DNA of 64,000 nucleotides from Musa acuminata AAA Group. Lineage: Eukaryota > Streptophyta > Magnoliopsida > Zingiberales > Musaceae. Shown here piece by piece: positions 1-9,816 of this stretch. Made by a program: the position numbers and the translations under genes. Every line of letters begins with the position of its first letter. The first letter of the stretch is position 1. The DNA is taken from assembly GCF_036884655.1 (NCBI RefSeq), contig NC_088342.1, positions 12,010,501-12,074,500 on the forward strand, written 5' to 3'. The notes below the pieces were generated by a model, which had not been told where the DNA came from, did no database searches, and was given only the letters and a program-made list of their open reading frames with translations.

Positions 1-191
1 AATTCATATGACTCTCTTCCCAGTTCTACTCAACACAGCTTCGTCCTCACAGATCACATCTTGATATGGTACTCCAAGCATATGATTTTGATGCAAAGTC
101 AAAAAAAAATAGTATATACTGTGTACTTGCATGGGGACATTACTGCGCTACGTGTCTTGACTTGTTTAAACGCGAACAATACGGCCATCAC

Positions 192-224
<33 letters not shown>

Positions 225-848
225 TCTCTCTCTCTCTCTCTCTCTCATACGCAGCCTTGGAAAGATCGCACCTGTTTAATCCAAAAGAAATCCCTTTCTA
301 TAATAACTGACGTGGGTCAGAGAAGTCTCGGAATCCTTCTTAGAGAGTATAAATCGCGAGGTGTTGTGGCCTGCCACAAGCAGGATTTGTGGGATGATTC
401 ACTTCACTTAAACAGTATGTTCCCCAAGCTATGTGATTTCTTAATACATAGCATCAACAGATAGAGCAACAGCTCCATATATATGTGATTGCATTTTCTT
501 CATTCAGAACATTAACTTCAATAATATGTTTTCAATTTGAAAATAATAATAATCACATGTTTTCAATCAATGTCATCTCGTGCAGTATTCTTTTCTTTCT
601 TTCTATATATGTCAAAGCTTCTAATTGTTATTGCTTTAGTATTAGTTTGACATATACAAATTCCAATAGCATGCTTATAAATAACAAAAAAGAAAACAGT
701 ATTTTCTTCTCCTCCTCAGTAAACAAGGACATCGTATTATGTACTTAATGCTATAAGATGGTCTCCTTTCCTCTCCCCCAACCGCGCAATGTTAACAGCT
801 CAACTCCTGCAATGAACAAATCCTCCCCCCCACCATTATTGTACGTAG
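1..848. other. Gene-free flank with a CT microsatellite
   Basis: No gene recognised. The stretch is AT-rich with short open frames that look like chance. It lies downstream of the minus-strand RING-H2 gene and so should hold its 3' untranslated region and terminator; no clear polyadenylation signal was singled out. Confidence 0.5.
191..246. repeat. (CT)n microsatellite
   Basis: Uninterrupted CT dinucleotides except for one CAC break near 219. The overlapping open frames rich in Ser-Leu are products of the repeat. Confidence 0.95.
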
Positions 849-1346
849 CTAATTGTCATCTTCAACACCGTGACGTCTCACTAGTCCACAAATGAATTTA
901 AGGATGGCCCCCCTTATCCCGTCGGCTCCGCTCGGCAACAGCTCCGACCTGCACACCGGACAGCTGAACTCGCCCTTGTCCACCCACCTGTCGATGCACC
1001 CTCTGTGGAACGCGTGGCGGCAGTTGCCGAGCTCCCTGACCTCGTCCTTCGGCTCCAGCCTATCCAGGCAAAACACGCACATGGGCTCCTCGGCGCAGCA
1101 CCAGCCTCGCGGCCTCCCGTCGATGAGGCTCCCGACTTCGACGACCGGAAGCCTGGCCTTGATCGACGAGGGCGTGGCCGGGCCGGGTGGTCGGCCTGTC
1201 GCCGAGGCTATGTGCTGGTCCTGTTGGTACACGCCGAGGTAGACGAGGACCAACAAGATGAAGGACCGGATTCGATCCAGGGTCTTCAGCAGCTGCACCA
1301 CCGGCTGTGGAACCGCCATGCAGTAGCAGACCAAAGGGAAGCTCAT
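849..1346 (-). CDS. RING-H2 finger protein, probable E3 ubiquitin ligase (RHA1/BRH1-like)
   Basis: Intact single-exon frame of 165 residues starting with a true ATG at 1346. A hydrophobic segment lies at about residues 27-39 (FILLVLVYLG), typical of small plant RING-H2 proteins with one N-terminal membrane-associated helix. The RING-H2 ligands are C90, C93, C109, H111, H114, C117, C129 and C132, with the conserved Trp at 121 that contacts the E2. Proteins of this family (RHA1, RHA2, BRH1 in Arabidopsis) transfer ubiquitin from an E2 to a substrate; the substrate here is unknown. A minus-strand TATA box and a GA/CT repeat lie just upstream. The gene closest in design in this window is the RING-H2 gene at 49027. 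Family assignment is firm; the exact orthologue is not. Confidence 0.9.
   Translation of the reverse strand: MSFPLVCYCMAVPQPVVQLLKTLDRIRSFILLVLVYLGVYQQDQHIASATGRPPGPATPSSIKARLPVVEVGSLIDGRPRGWCCAEEPMCVFCLDRLEPKDEVRELGNCRHAFHRGCIDRWVDKGEFSCPVCRSELLPSGADGIRGAILKFICGLVRRHGVEDDN

Positions 1347-1348
<2 letters not shown>

Positions 1349-1382
<34 letters not shown>
1349..1382. repeat. (AG)n microsatellite in the 5' leader of the RING-H2 gene
   Basis: About 17 AG units ending 2 bases before the start codon of the minus-strand RING-H2 gene, so on its sense strand the leader is a CT run. Such GA/CT runs are common in plant 5' leaders and can be bound by BPC/GAGA-binding proteins; a role here is inference. 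Confidence 0.9.
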
Positions 1383-1386
<4 letters not shown>

Positions 1387-1421
1387 GTTTTGTTTGGGTA
1401 CAGGTCTGGGGAGAGGTGGGG

Positions 1422-1428
1422 ATTTATA
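1422..1428 (-). promoter_or_regulatory. TATA box of the RING-H2 gene
   Basis: On the minus strand the sequence reads TATAAAT, about 76 bp upstream of the ATG at 1346. This predicts a short leader of roughly 45-50 nt consisting largely of the CT repeat. Confidence 0.6.
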
Positions 1429-1733
1429 CGGAAGGAGGAACCAGTGAAGAAGTCGAGAAACGTGTGTTGATTTGGAGTCTGTGGACGTGAAGACGGGTGT
1501 AATTAAAGGTCAAGCTGTGACAAGGAAATATAGAATCGACATGTGCGGTACTGCCACCGAGTTAGACGCTTTGACCATGTACTAGTGGTTGGTTTGTTCT
1601 TAGCCTTTGGACTTTGATTAATTTCCGTTGACCCTATTAGTGTGGAGATAGGAAGGATCATACAATCTTTTCTTAAATAGTAATAATAAGTACTATTAGC
1701 CGTCAAACCAAATAAAAGAAATAGAAATTAAGA

Positions 1734-1977
1734 TGAAAAAAATATATATATTGAATTTAAAATGACTCTTAAACTTGACTTAGAATACTTGAAGCTTTTA
1801 TTGATCTATATATAGATGTCACCCATTTATAGATATAAAATACAAGAATCCCTAATATCTACAACTCTATCTAATCTTATTTGAAACTTTTTAAAATATA
1901 TTTGAAACTAAAAATCCCTTATCCCTAAAACTCTAATTAATTTATGATCTTCTAAAATATACATTAACTTTTTAACA
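1734..1977 (-). repeat. Copia-A 3' LTR (left copy)
   Basis: Shares with 20056-20299 the stretch from 'aaaatacaag' through 'ctaattaa' to a terminal 'taaca'. It contains an extra segment (about 1750-1830) absent from the other copy, so the left edge is approximate. Confidence 0.55.
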
Positions 1978-2186
1978 CTCCCCTTAAAATTATACTTTTG
2001 GAGATAAGTTCCAGTTTGATTCGTAAGATCACATCCATAACTGTTATCAAGTATGGGATCATGTGTAGAAATACAATCTCGACCAAAGTGTTTTCCAGAG
2101 TGCATATGAATGTTGCCATCCAGATCTTTTCTTATATTATCCGGAAATCTATTTGAATCAAGTTGTTCCATTTTGAAACTTCTAGG
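1978..2186 (-). pseudogene. Unidentified coding-like segment, distal half (Copia-A interior)
   Basis: Open minus-strand frame of about 70 residues containing MEQLDSNRFPDN and HSGKHFGRDC, ending in the Copia-A polypurine tract. It continues in the same frame from 15713-15889 once Copia-B and one target duplication are removed. It does not resemble RT, RNase H, integrase or gag. I do not recognise the family. It could be a captured host-gene fragment or an unusual extra retrotransposon ORF. Confidence 0.45.
2182..2186. repeat. Target-site duplication CTAGG of Copia-B (left)
   Basis: CTAGG directly abuts the left end of Copia-B and is repeated at 15708-15712 directly after its right end. Confidence 0.9.
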
Positions 2187-2791
2187 TGATGGGAATATAA
2201 ACAGGAATAACCTTTGTATAGGAACAAATACTAGAAGACCAAAATACGCAGCGGAATAAAATGGAAACACAATCAAACAGAACACCAAGATATACGTGGA
2301 AAACCCCTTCAATGTGAAGGGTAAAAACCACGGGGCAAACTAGAGATAATCCACTATGAGAATAATGAATATACAAATCTTAATCTCTTGCCCAAAACCC
2401 TAGCAACAACCACAAGAGAATAACTGGGATACAAGGATCACGTCACTGCCCATAATATCTAAAACCTCCCCAAGTAATCACAGCAAGAGTCTACTGTAGA
2501 TTTGATCTAACCTGAGATGAGAACACTGCTAGATGATTGTGAACAGTCTCTCTGCGTTGTTCTTGTCTTCTTCCCTTTCTTTCTCTTCCTTTTCTGCCTT
2601 GTTCTCCTTCTTCTCTTTGGAATCTCGTCGCACCAAAGATCTGCCTCGTTGCTGCCTTTTTGTAGCTTTAATCTGCCTCTAAAACGCAGCCACCACACCC
2701 CCCTAATCTTAATTAGGGTTAGGTTAAGAGGGGGTGTGGGCTGTGGGCTGATAAAGCCCACATAGGCTGAATATGGGCCATCAGCCCAACA
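2187..2791 (-). repeat. Copia-B 3' LTR
   Basis: 605 bp, near-identical to 15124-15707. It has an extra block of about 20 bp (around 2745-2765) that the other LTR lacks. Confidence 0.93.
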
Positions 2792-2803
2792 ACCTCCCCC
2801 TTT
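2792..2803 (-). other. Copia-B polypurine tract
   Basis: Minus strand reads AAAGGGGGAGGT immediately upstream of the 3' LTR, the usual position of the plus-strand priming site. Confidence 0.85.
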
Positions 2804-2857
2804 AGCCCATAAGGGAGGCTGTCCCATGACTCCTCAATGTGAAGTCATACCGACCAA

Positions 2858-4318
2858 CTATCGGCATATCACCTGTCTTTCTTTTGGTAAGGTCTTCGTC
2901 AACATGTCTGCTCCGTTGTCATCTGTATGAATTTTCTGAAGCTGCAACTGCTTCTCTTCAAATACATTTTGAATCCAGTGGTATCTGACATCTATATGCT
3001 TTGACTTGGAATGAAACATTGGGTTCTTACACAAATGGATGGCACTTTGGCTGTCACAATGCACCACATAATTTTCCTGTTTCAGCCCCAATTCTTGTAA
3101 GAATTCTTTCATCCATAACATTTCTTTGCATACCTCTGTAGCAGCAATATATTCTGCTTCTGTGGTGGAGAGAGCAATACACCTTTGTAACCTGGATTGC
3201 CATGACACAGCTCCCCCTGCAAAAGTAAGTACATAACCTGAAGTAGACTTCCTCGTATCTATATCTCTTGCCATATCTGCATCTGTGTAACTTGTTAACA
3301 CAGGTGGTCCACCTCCAAAGCTTAAACAAACCTTAGAGCTCCCTCTGAGATATCTAAAAATCCACTTCACTGCTGCCCAATGCTCTTTGCCTGGATTTGC
3401 AAGAAATCTGCTAGTAACACCCACTGCATATGCGATGTCTGGCCTCGTACATATCATTGCATACATTAAACTTCCAACTGCTGAAGCATAAGGAACCTTT
3501 TGCATTTTCTCCTTCTCCTCATCACTTGACGAACTCTGTTCTGAGCACAACTTGAAGTGACCTGCAAGAGGAGAACCAACTGGCTTAGCATTGCTCATAC
3601 TGAATCTTTCCAATACCTTCTCGATGTATTTCTCCTGTGACAACCAAATCTTCTTGTTTTTCCTGTCACGAGAAATATGCAAGCCTAGTATTTGCTTTGC
3701 TGGCCTCATGTCCTTCATTGCAAAAGACTCACTCAGTTCCTTCTTCAACCTATCAATTTTAGACATATCTTTCCCAAGAATAAGCATGTCATCAACATAA
3801 AGTAAGAGAATAATAAAATCCTCACCAAACCATTTGATGTACACACAATGATCTGAAGCCGTTCTTTTGTATCCATTTTCTGTCATAAATGAATCAAACT
3901 TTCTGTACCACTGTCTTGGAGCTTGCTTTAGCCCATACAAGCTCTTCTTCAACTTGCAGACAAAATTATCTTTACCTTTGACTTTGAAGCCTTCTGGTTG
4001 CTCCATATAAATTTCCTCCTCCAAATCACCATGAAGGAAAGCTGTCTTCACATCTAACTGCTCAACCTCCAAGTCCTGGCTAGCAGCAATACCAAGAGCA
4101 ACACGAATAGAAGACATTTTAACAACCGGAGAAAATATCTCTTCAAAGTCAATACATTTCTTTTGACCAAAGCCTTTCACAACCAATCTAGCTTTGTACT
4201 TTGGTTGAGAACAATATTCTTGAGTCTTCAACCTAAAAACCCACTTGTTCTTCAAGGCCTTCATTCCATTTGGTAGCAGCACCAAATCATAAGTGTGGTT
4301 CTTCTGAAGAGCATCCAT
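2858..4318 (-). CDS. Copia-B reverse transcriptase and RNase H
   Basis: Open frame of 486 residues. The RT_Ty1 domain fills roughly residues 25-270, with conserved YKARLVVKGF and the catalytic YVDD at 174-177. RNase H follows, with SYTDAD and CDSQSAIHL. The frame is continuous with the integrase frame at 4325-5652 except for one TAG stop, so the first Met shown (4318) is an internal Met of the polyprotein. The substrate is element RNA in a cytoplasmic particle. The RT and RNase H look intact; whether anything is expressed is unknown. Confidence 0.92.
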   Translation of the reverse strand: MDALQKNHTYDLVLLPNGMKALKNKWVFRLKTQEYCSQPKYKARLVVKGFGQKKCIDFEEIFSPVVKMSSIRVALGIAASQDLEVEQLDVKTAFLHGDLEEEIYMEQPEGFKVKGKDNFVCKLKKSLYGLKQAPRQWYRKFDSFMTENGYKRTASDHCVYIKWFGEDFIILLLYVDDMLILGKDMSKIDRLKKELSESFAMKDMRPAKQILGLHISRDRKNKKIWLSQEKYIEKVLERFSMSNAKPVGSPLAGHFKLCSEQSSSSDEEKEKMQKVPYASAVGSLMYAMICTRPDIAYAVGVTSRFLANPGKEHWAAVKWIFRYLRGSSKVCLSFGGGPPVLTSYTDADMARDIDTRKSTSGYVLTFAGGAVSWQSRLQRCIALSTTEAEYIAATEVCKEMLWMKEFLQELGLKQENYVVHCDSQSAIHLCKNPMFHSKSKHIDVRYHWIQNVFEEKQLQLQKIHTDDNGADMLTKTLPKERQVICR

Positions 4319-4324
4319 CTCTTC

Positions 4325-5652
4325 CTACATAGCAACTAACCACTTCTCTTTCTGCTCACTCTCAACTGCTTCATGGTAACTCTCTGGTTCACCTGCATCA
4401 GTAAGCATCACATACTCATCTGTAGAGTATCTTCTGGAAGGTTGACGTTGTCTAGAAGGTCTTCTCAATTGAGGTTTTGCGGGAACTTGCTCTCCTACTT
4501 TTTCTTGCTCAACATGTCCTGTAGGTAAATCAACATCAGGCTCTACACTATTTTCCTGCACATCTCCCCCATCACCCTGATATACTGAAGGAATAACTGG
4601 GTCACAATCTGCTAATCCTTCTACAGAAGTCTTGGCTGGTGCCTTCTTCTTCAAATCCTCAAAGGTTTGATCCTCAAAGAAGACCACATCTCTGCTCCTG
4701 AACACCTTCTGCTTTTCTGGATCCCAAAGCCTGTAACCAAACTGATCATGTGAGTAACCAAGAAAAATACATTCTTTAGACTTACCATCCAACTTGGACC
4801 TCTCATTATCTGGAACATGTGCAAATGCACGACAACCAAACACTCTCAAACGCCTGTAGGAAACATCTTTCCCTAACCATACATGCTCTGCAACATCACC
4901 ATCTAGGGCTGTACATGGTGATAAGTTGATCACATCAACTGCAGTCCTCAAAGCCTCATCCCAAAACCTTTTGGGTAGCTTGGCCTGTGAAAGCATACAT
5001 CTGATCTTTTCCATGATGGTGCGGTTCATCCTCTTTGCAATTGCATTATGCTGAGGTGTACCAGGAACTGTCATCTCATGTTGGATCCCATGTGACCTGC
5101 AATAGTCATTAAACAATCCCGTATACTCACCATCATTATCTGATCTTATGCATTTCAATTTCCTTTCTATCTCCCTTTCAACCCTGGCATGAAACTCTTT
5201 GAAGACATTAATAACCTGATCTTTAGTCTTCAAAGCATAGGCCCAAACTTTCCTGGAAAAGTCATCTATAAAAGTGATAAAATAAAGTGCACCACTTATA
5301 CCAAGAACATCAACAGATCCACCAGGAGTTTTTGTCCTCAAAGGACCACATACATCTGTATAAACACGGTCTAAGGCATGCATTTTTCTAGACAAAGCAG
5401 CACTAGCAAATGAAACTCTATGTTGTTTACCAGCCAAACAATCAATACAAGGGTTCAGATGTATACCTCTGAGATCTAGTAATGCCTCTCTCTTGGAAAG
5501 AGCTTGCAGCCCCTTCTCGCTCATGTGTCCCAATCGCCTATGCCACAACTCCATACTGAAGTCTTTCTCTGTAGCATTTAACTGCTCACCATAAGCTTTA
5601 GCCTGCAACCTATACAAAGTATGACATTTCTTTCCACTAGCTATAACAAGAG
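4325..5652 (-). CDS. Copia-B integrase (pre-integrase zinc domain plus core)
   Basis: Starts just inside the Copia-C junction at 5652 and ends at a TAG (4325-4327). The zinc-binding HHCC segment reads WHRRLGHMSEKG then CIDCLAGKQH. The core follows, with TDVCGPL and IRSDNDGEY supplying the two catalytic Asp. At the expected catalytic Glu the sequence reads HNAIAKRMNRT, whereas the family consensus is GVAERMNRT, so Glu appears replaced by Lys. A retroviral-type C-terminal region (FGCRAFAHVP, KCIFLGYS) follows. The element therefore probably could not supply active integrase. Confidence 0.9.
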
Positions 5653-7027
5653 TGCTAGTCATAGGTGCCCAACAAGCCAATCACGTGAGTGATGGCACGT
5701 GTGACTTGATACATAATCTTTTTGCTTATTATATTTTGGCGTATATCACTTTATAACAATTGCATATGTGCATATATATATTGTGATGTCCTTGGATTTG
5801 TGCAATGGGAATCGGATCGTGATGAGATCACGATAATGAGATCGATTCACCTTTAAACACATATCCTAAATAATCCCGGTCATAGGTTACTCGAGAAGGA
5901 CATCGTGATAACCGGATAGACTGGTGTGCTGTATACCCGTCCATATGATGGATGCAGCTGGTCTCATAGCTGCTCGTGTAGGGACACTAGGGATACAGTA
6001 CAGGTGCTCATTGGAGAATGAGTTCACTGATTGATCCGCTTACGGAATGCTGGATGGTTGATGATGCCTTATTGTCAGACAGCGATTCCGTAGTCCTAGT
6101 GGTGTATCTGGTCCTTAGACTTGAGACACCAAGGATGTCCTGTATGAGTGCTCCACTCTTTGATACCAGACTTATAGGTTTGGCTATTCCCAGATCTAGT
6201 ACAGCTGGTCATTGGGAGTGGTAGTCGACCTTACGAGGGCTATTGAGTGTCAATAGAGGATCATTCACTCTCGGCGTCATGAGAGGAATATCCTATGTGT
6301 TCTTGCTCTGACAAATCCCTGGCCAGGGTCATTCGGGTTGAGAGAGAAAAAGTTCTCCGGGAGAATCCGATTAGAGCGAGACTCGAGTAGAAACCGTATG
6401 GGTCTGACAGCACCATGCTCGATATACGGTCTCTGGGATATTAGATGGATGAGGGACTATCGGTACATGGTAACTGAGGACAGACAGGTCCAATGGATTG
6501 GATTCCCCTGTATCGTCTGGGGACTACGGCGTAGTGGCCTAGTACGTCCGTAGTCGATGAGTCAAGTGAATTATTACAGAGATAATAATTCACTCAGTCA
6601 GAAGGAGTTCTGACAGGTATGACTCACAGCCAGCTCGATATTGGGCCTAGAGGGTCACACACATATGGTAGGCATTGCGATGAGTAGAGGTTCGGATATG
6701 AGATATCCGAAGGAGCCCTTGTCTTATTGGATGCAGGATCCAATACCCACTAGGGAAGGACCCATTAGGGTTTGACACGGGATCTCTATAAATAGGAGGG
6801 ATTTATAGCCTCAGGACGCTTGACCTCCTTCACCCTCTCCTAAGGATCTGCAAGGAAACAGGGATATACGATCTTCAGGTAACACAATCTCTATACGCAG
6901 TTTTGTGTTTTGCGGATTTTTGCGTACAAATCTTCGCACGACGACGAACATCTTTTTGGGAATCGGGGATTTTGTTTTCTTGTTCTTCCGCTGCGCATAT
7001 AATGTCGCCCCCCAATGATTTCCCAAC
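5653..7027 (+). repeat. Copia-C 5' LTR
   Basis: 1375 bp. Nearly identical to 12417-13911 (about 15-20 substitutions counted by eye) but lacks the 117 bp present at 13578-13694. A TATA-like 'ctctataaatagg' at about 6783-6795 is the likely LTR promoter. Confidence 0.95.
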
Positions 7028-7028
7028 A

Positions 7029-7044
7029 GTGGTATCAGTCCCAG
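7029..7044 (+). other. Copia-C primer binding site
   Basis: TGGTATCAGTCCCAGG starts one base after the 5' LTR. TGGTATCAG is complementary to the 3' end of initiator tRNA-Met; the following bases deviate from the perfect match seen in Copia-B. Confidence 0.8.
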
Positions 7045-7129
7045 GTTGTTCGTGCGAATGATTGGTTTTGAACTACGTGTATTGTGTTTAGGAAGAATTT
7101 TGACATCAAAATCGTTGACGCATAAGCGA

Positions 7130-7640
7130 GGAAGGGCAGCAACAGTTGCTGCCCTCGATCTGCATGCCGGCAGCCACCTGCAGCGGCAGCCGCAGCCGCA
7201 GCCAGGCAGCACAGCGCCGGCGCATGCGCAAGCGCTGTGCCTGCAGCAGCCGGCCGGCGGTCTGCTTGCAGCAGGCTTGCGGCCGGCGGGGCTGGCAGCC
7301 CGCGGGTAGAGGCGCCTGCGGCCGCTGAGCCCGCGGGTAGAGGCGCCGCGGGGCAGCAGCGCGGGCTGAGGCACCGCAGGGCAGCGGCGCCTGTGGCCGC
7401 TGCTCCCACGGGCAAAAACCCCGCAGGGGCGGCCGCCAGCGAGGCAGCACCGCCTGCGGGCGCTGCCTCGCCGGCAGAACTGCCCGCGGAGGCGGCGACG
7501 CCCGCGGGGGCGCCCACCTGCAGCGGCAGCGCCGCCAGCGGGCGTGCCGCCCGCAGGCGAGGGCAGCGCCCCGCCCCTCGCCGCACAGGCCGCCGCCAGC
7601 AGGGTGGCTGCGGCAACGGCAGCAGCAAAGGGCAGTAGGA
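7130..7640. other. Very GC-rich block in the Copia-C leader
   Basis: About 510 bp dominated by GCAGC, GGCAGC, CCGCGGG and CGCC words, sharply different from the AT-rich DNA on both sides. It is open in several frames on both strands, giving Ala/Pro/Arg-rich translations with no recognisable domain, as expected of a GCN-type low-complexity expansion. No gene is called. Confidence 0.8.
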
Positions 7641-8428
7641 AATTAGGGTTTTCTGGGAAAAAGACAGTTTTACCCCTGTGAATTTGAGAAATTCCAGTTT
7701 CTGTCTTTTGTCCAAATTACGAAAATACCCTTAGGAATTGAGAAATTCCCTATATATCCCTGATTTCAAAAAATATTAATTAATTAAAAGGTTTAGTTGA
7801 TTATTATTTTTATTATTATCTAGTAGTCCTACATGATGATGATTATTTATACATGTGATGTATGATGTGTGGACGGATGATCATGGACCGTGTGATGTGT
7901 GTATTTGTGATTATTATTATTGAGGTCTGCTAACCTCCATTATATTTCTCGTTTATTGTCGGGCCTGCGTGCCTATGATTAAGTTGTAATCACATGAGGA
8001 GGCGCAGCGGGAGCGTGGATGCGATAGCGGGACCCACGAGACTTGACGATCGTGATGCATGGAGATGCATCAAGATGTCGACGGAACCGACGAGGACGAG
8101 ATGGACGATCACAGGGCATGGAGATGCACCGTTGCACACATAGATCTTGATGTGAGTGATTAGGCCTACTGGCTCGGGCCTAATCATATTAGGTTGTGGT
8201 CCATGATCATCTGATGTGATTGCTTATACACATACTAGATATGTATATATATTTGCATGCGATGTAGATATATATTAAATATGTATATGTGTGACATGTC
8301 ATATTAGGAGACCAAATTATAGAAACATCTCTCGATAATATTAAGTCGGTAAACGTGAGGCAATTAGATTGACCCACGTGGCCTTCCATCGTTATGAGTA
8401 GGAACCGATTCCCGGTGTAGGTTGAGCT

Positions 8429-8615
8429 GGTCGAGTCCCTCGAGACTCACCTATATCGTGATTCGCTATCTTGCTTACGACATAGAGATATCACCGGTGA
8501 CCTGAGGGCATGGTATGCTTGGTCAAGTCCCTCGAGGGTATATCATCAAATCAGACTCATCTTGTAACGAAGGTGTTGACTTAACCGAGCATCATGGTTG
8601 GTCGAGTCCCTCGAG
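8429..8615 (+). repeat. Three spaced copies of a 16-bp motif in the Copia-C leader
   Basis: GGTCGAGTCCCTCGAG occurs at 8429-8444 and 8600-8615, and with one change (GGTCAAG...) at 8521-8536. Spacing is 92 and 79 bp. Each copy contains an inverted CTCGA/TCGAG pair and can form a short hairpin. Confidence 0.8.
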
Positions 8616-8810
8616 GTTACACTAAGACGCTGATTGGATCCTGATCCCCACTAGAAGTCTGCCGGAGACTTCCGTTTCACGTGTTGAGGGTGTCGCGTGA
8701 CTCGTTAGTAAAATAGTGGGAGCATATTAAGATAGAAGTCCATATCTTGATAGTTTATTTTTGCAAAATCTGCATGTTATTCATTTCTACTACATCTTTA
8801 TTTTCAGAAA

Positions 8811-9623
8811 ATGTCACTTTCAAATCCCTTACGTGGCATACTTGATGTCAACCGCCTCACTGGTCCAAATTATACGGATTGGCTCCGTAACTTGAGAATT
8901 GTTCTCACAGCGGAGAAAATCGTGTACGTCCTTGATACAGTGATGCCTACGCCCGAAGAAGGGGCAAACGAGGATGAGATCGCTCGCTACGTGAAGTACA
9001 TTAATGACTCCACTCTTGCTCAGTGCTATATGTTGGGCTCTATGACTTCTGAGTTACAGAGACAACATGAAAAGATGGATGTCAGATCAATTCTCCTACA
9101 TGTCCGCAAATTGTTTGAGGAACAGGGAAGGACTCAACGATATGAGATATCCAAGAGCCTTTTCTACGCTAGGATGACTGAGGGGACATCGGTTCAGAAC
9201 CATGTCCTAAAGATGATTGAGTGGATAGAGAAACTCACAGGTCTAGAAATGGTCCTAGAGGATAACTTGTGTGTGGACATTGTGCTTCAGTCCCTACCAG
9301 ATTCCTTTTCACAGTTCATAATGAATTTTAATATGAACAAGCTTGAGGTGACTCTCCCAGAGCTCTTCAATATGTTGAGGGAGGTAGAGAGTATTATTAA
9401 GAAAGAGAAGCCAGTTCTCTACATTGGTGAGACCAGAAAGAAAAGGAAAGCAGAAAGGTCCCTTAAGAAGGGAAAGGGCAAGGGCAAACAAGGTAAAGCA
9501 AAGGTTGCTAAGAAAGACCCAGCAAAGGACAAAGGCCAGTGCTTCCACTGTGGTAAAGATGGGTACTGGAAGAGGAACTGCAAAGAGTACCTTGCAGAAA
9601 GGGCGAAACAAGAAGCTTGGTGA
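8811..9623 (+). CDS. Copia-C gag
   Basis: 270-residue frame from a true ATG. The N-terminal part (NRLTGPNYTDWLRNLRIVL) is the conserved plant Copia gag start, followed by the helical UBN2-type capsid region. A Lys-rich stretch (about residues 206-240) precedes the zinc knuckle CFHCGKDGYWKRNC. The usual CX2CX4HX4C knuckle needs His at the ninth position; Tyr stands there, so zinc binding is probably lost. The frame ends at 9623, before the protease, which continues in another frame. Confidence 0.92.
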   Translation: MSLSNPLRGILDVNRLTGPNYTDWLRNLRIVLTAEKIVYVLDTVMPTPEEGANEDEIARYVKYINDSTLAQCYMLGSMTSELQRQHEKMDVRSILLHVRKLFEEQGRTQRYEISKSLFYARMTEGTSVQNHVLKMIEWIEKLTGLEMVLEDNLCVDIVLQSLPDSFSQFIMNFNMNKLEVTLPELFNMLREVESIIKKEKPVLYIGETRKKRKAERSLKKGKGKGKQGKAKVAKKDPAKDKGQCFHCGKDGYWKRNCKEYLAERAKQEAW

Positions 9624-9816
9624 AGCTTCAAGTACATTCATGATCAATCTCCAATTGTTAGATTTTTGTGATAGTGCATTGGTATTGGATACCAATATTG
9701 CTTATCACATCTACAATTTATTGTAAATTCTAGCAAAGCTAAGGAGAGATTGACGAGAGGAATATTACATAAAGGTTTGTTTATGCAAGACACTACTCCA
9801 CATATCATGAATGTAA
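9624..9816 (+). pseudogene. Copia-C protease remnant
   Basis: A shifted frame ending at 9726 contains SALVLDTNIAYHI, corresponding to the family motif around the catalytic Asp (usually DTG followed by S-x-YHI). Gly is replaced by Asn and the rest is truncated by a stop, so no active protease is expected. Confidence 0.7.

Noticed and set aside
6018..6224. 68-residue open frame starting MSSLIDPLTECWMVDD, repeated at 12782-12988 and inverted at 35997-36182
   Set aside because: All copies lie inside Copia-C family LTRs; the conservation is that of the LTR and not of a protein.
7035..7715. Ala/Pro-rich open frames on both strands, up to 226 residues
   Set aside because: Produced by the GC-rich low-complexity block in the Copia-C leader; no domain and no proper gene context.
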